Of a stretch of 30,448 nucleotides of DNA, positions 30,143-30,448 are shown one piece after another. Source of the stretch: a virus. The stretch lies in the IMG/VR virus record IMGVR_UViG_3300034375_008720, positions 1 through 30,448 of that record; one strand, written 5' to 3'. Numbering within the stretch: the stretch's first letter is position 1; every line of letters begins with the position of its first letter. The position numbers and the translations under genes were made by a program. The notes under the pieces were generated by a model. That model searched no databases and was not told where the DNA came from. It saw only the letters and a list, made by a program, of their open reading frames with translations.

Positions 30143-30306
30143 AGCACCGACCTAGGCTTGGTCGGCTGGGGCAATTCTTTGCGTAGCCCCTCGCGCAGCA
30201 ACAGCACGATCAGATCAGTGAGTGACAGCCCTGCAAGCTCTGCCGCCTCTACAAGTTGGTTCTTCAGTGCAACTGTGCAACGAAAACCGACAAAGCCGTC
30301 TGACAT
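30139..30306 (-). CDS. Ribbon-helix-helix (CopG/Arc-like) protein (55 aa)
   Basis: A short frame with a strong AAAGGGGGG ribosome binding site six bases before ATG 30306. The N-terminal strand (GFVGFRCTVALK, about 4-15) and two helices (QLVEAAELAGLS; LTDLIVLLLREGLRK) give the ribbon-helix-helix layout, which binds DNA as dimers. It overlaps the large terminase start as GTGA. It lies next to two dyads (30330-30352 and 30403-30415), so autorepression of the late operon is plausible. It may alternatively help packaging-site recognition. Confidence 0.65.
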   Translation of the reverse strand: MSDGFVGFRCTVALKNQLVEAAELAGLSLTDLIVLLLREGLRKELPQPTKPRSVL

Positions 30307-30448
30307 TGCATACCCCCCTTTGTTGACATAGCCCGTTGGGTATCAATGGGCTGTGAAGCGTCGTTTTCGCGGAGTCGCTTTGTTTGCATACCTGCGAAAA
30401 CCCAGGTTGAACCTGCCATATGTTAAACGTTAATTGTTTGCAGATGCG
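30307..30448. promoter_or_regulatory. Late-operon upstream region with two dyads (other side of the junction)
   Basis: A 13-base perfect dyad, CAGGTTGAACCTG, lies at 30403-30415. An imperfect 23-base dyad, AGCCC...GGGCT with inner TTG/CAA, lies at 30330-30352. A TTGACA is at 30323-30328 on the plus strand. An A/T-rich stretch with a TTAAACGTTAA dyad lies at 30423-30433. The segment joins 1-199 if the genome is circular. I see operator-like symmetry but no clear -35/-10 for leftward transcription. Confidence 0.5.

Noticed and set aside
1-30448. Search for integrase, tRNA genes, insertion sequences and an RNA polymerase gene
   Set aside because: No matching protein motifs, tRNA-like arms or terminal inverted repeats were seen. 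A lysogenic lifestyle is therefore not supported from this window.

Overview
The window looks like the complete, or nearly complete, genome of a small tailed bacteriophage with a long-tailed (siphovirus-like) layout, cut open at an arbitrary point. It holds about 48 tightly packed genes, many joined by ATGA or GTGA start/stop overlaps and preceded by an AAAGGGAG-type ribosome binding site. There is a full packaging, head, tail and lysis set, and no integrase, tRNA or rRNA. The base composition is GC-rich and dominated by CAG/CTG, GATC and CTCGAG words. The single-strand binding protein ends in the acidic DIPF tail that bacterial SSBs use, so the host is a bacterium. I cannot name the host.

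Leftward early/replication block (7852 to 200, minus strand). It encodes a 33-residue membrane peptide, an ERF single-strand annealing protein, a Holliday-junction-resolvase-like nuclease, a winged-helix protein, a small unknown, a Mom-like DNA modification enzyme, another small unknown, an archaeo-eukaryotic-type primase with a zinc ribbon, a DUF927-type helicase ATPase, SSB, a small zinc-binding protein, a WGGDAG-motif protein, a possible second nuclease and a candidate small terminase. The helicase and ssb are separated by 321 non-coding bases. These hold inverted clusters of a GGGTTGCAC-like 9-mer around an A/T-rich dyad, my best candidate for the replication origin.

Rightward block (7946 to 11585, plus strand). 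It starts at a divergent promoter region and encodes an HTH protein, a small coupled protein, a divergent ATP-dependent ligase-like nucleotidyltransferase, two unknown proteins and three small proteins. A GTAGACA motif recurs in front of three of its transcription units. The last two small genes share a duplicated hairpin plus ribosome-binding-site leader. The block meets the late genes head-on at a strong hairpin near 11608-11641.

Leftward late block (30306 to 11621, minus strand). In transcription order it encodes a ribbon-helix-helix protein, large terminase, portal, scaffold-like protein, major capsid protein, head accessory proteins, head-tail connectors, tail tube protein, tail assembly chaperones G and G-T (joined by a -1 frameshift at GGGAAAC), tape measure protein, a 1.1-kilo-residue tail protein with sialidase-type Asp boxes, a tail hub, fiber-like proteins, and a lysis group (coiled-coil, membrane and CHAP-type proteins). 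One gene, a KTSC-domain protein at 22845-23222, sits inside this block on the opposite strand.

If the ends are joined, the candidate small terminase (200-595) lies just upstream of the ribbon-helix-helix gene and the large terminase, so the early and late leftward blocks become continuous. The joining segment (30307-30448 plus 1-199) carries the same TGCAAC words as the candidate origin plus two dyads, and is the likely late control region. The most interesting items are the symmetrical origin-like region, the Mom-like cargo gene flanked by a 20-base direct repeat, the antisense KTSC gene, the precise frameshift site, and the shared operator-like motif.
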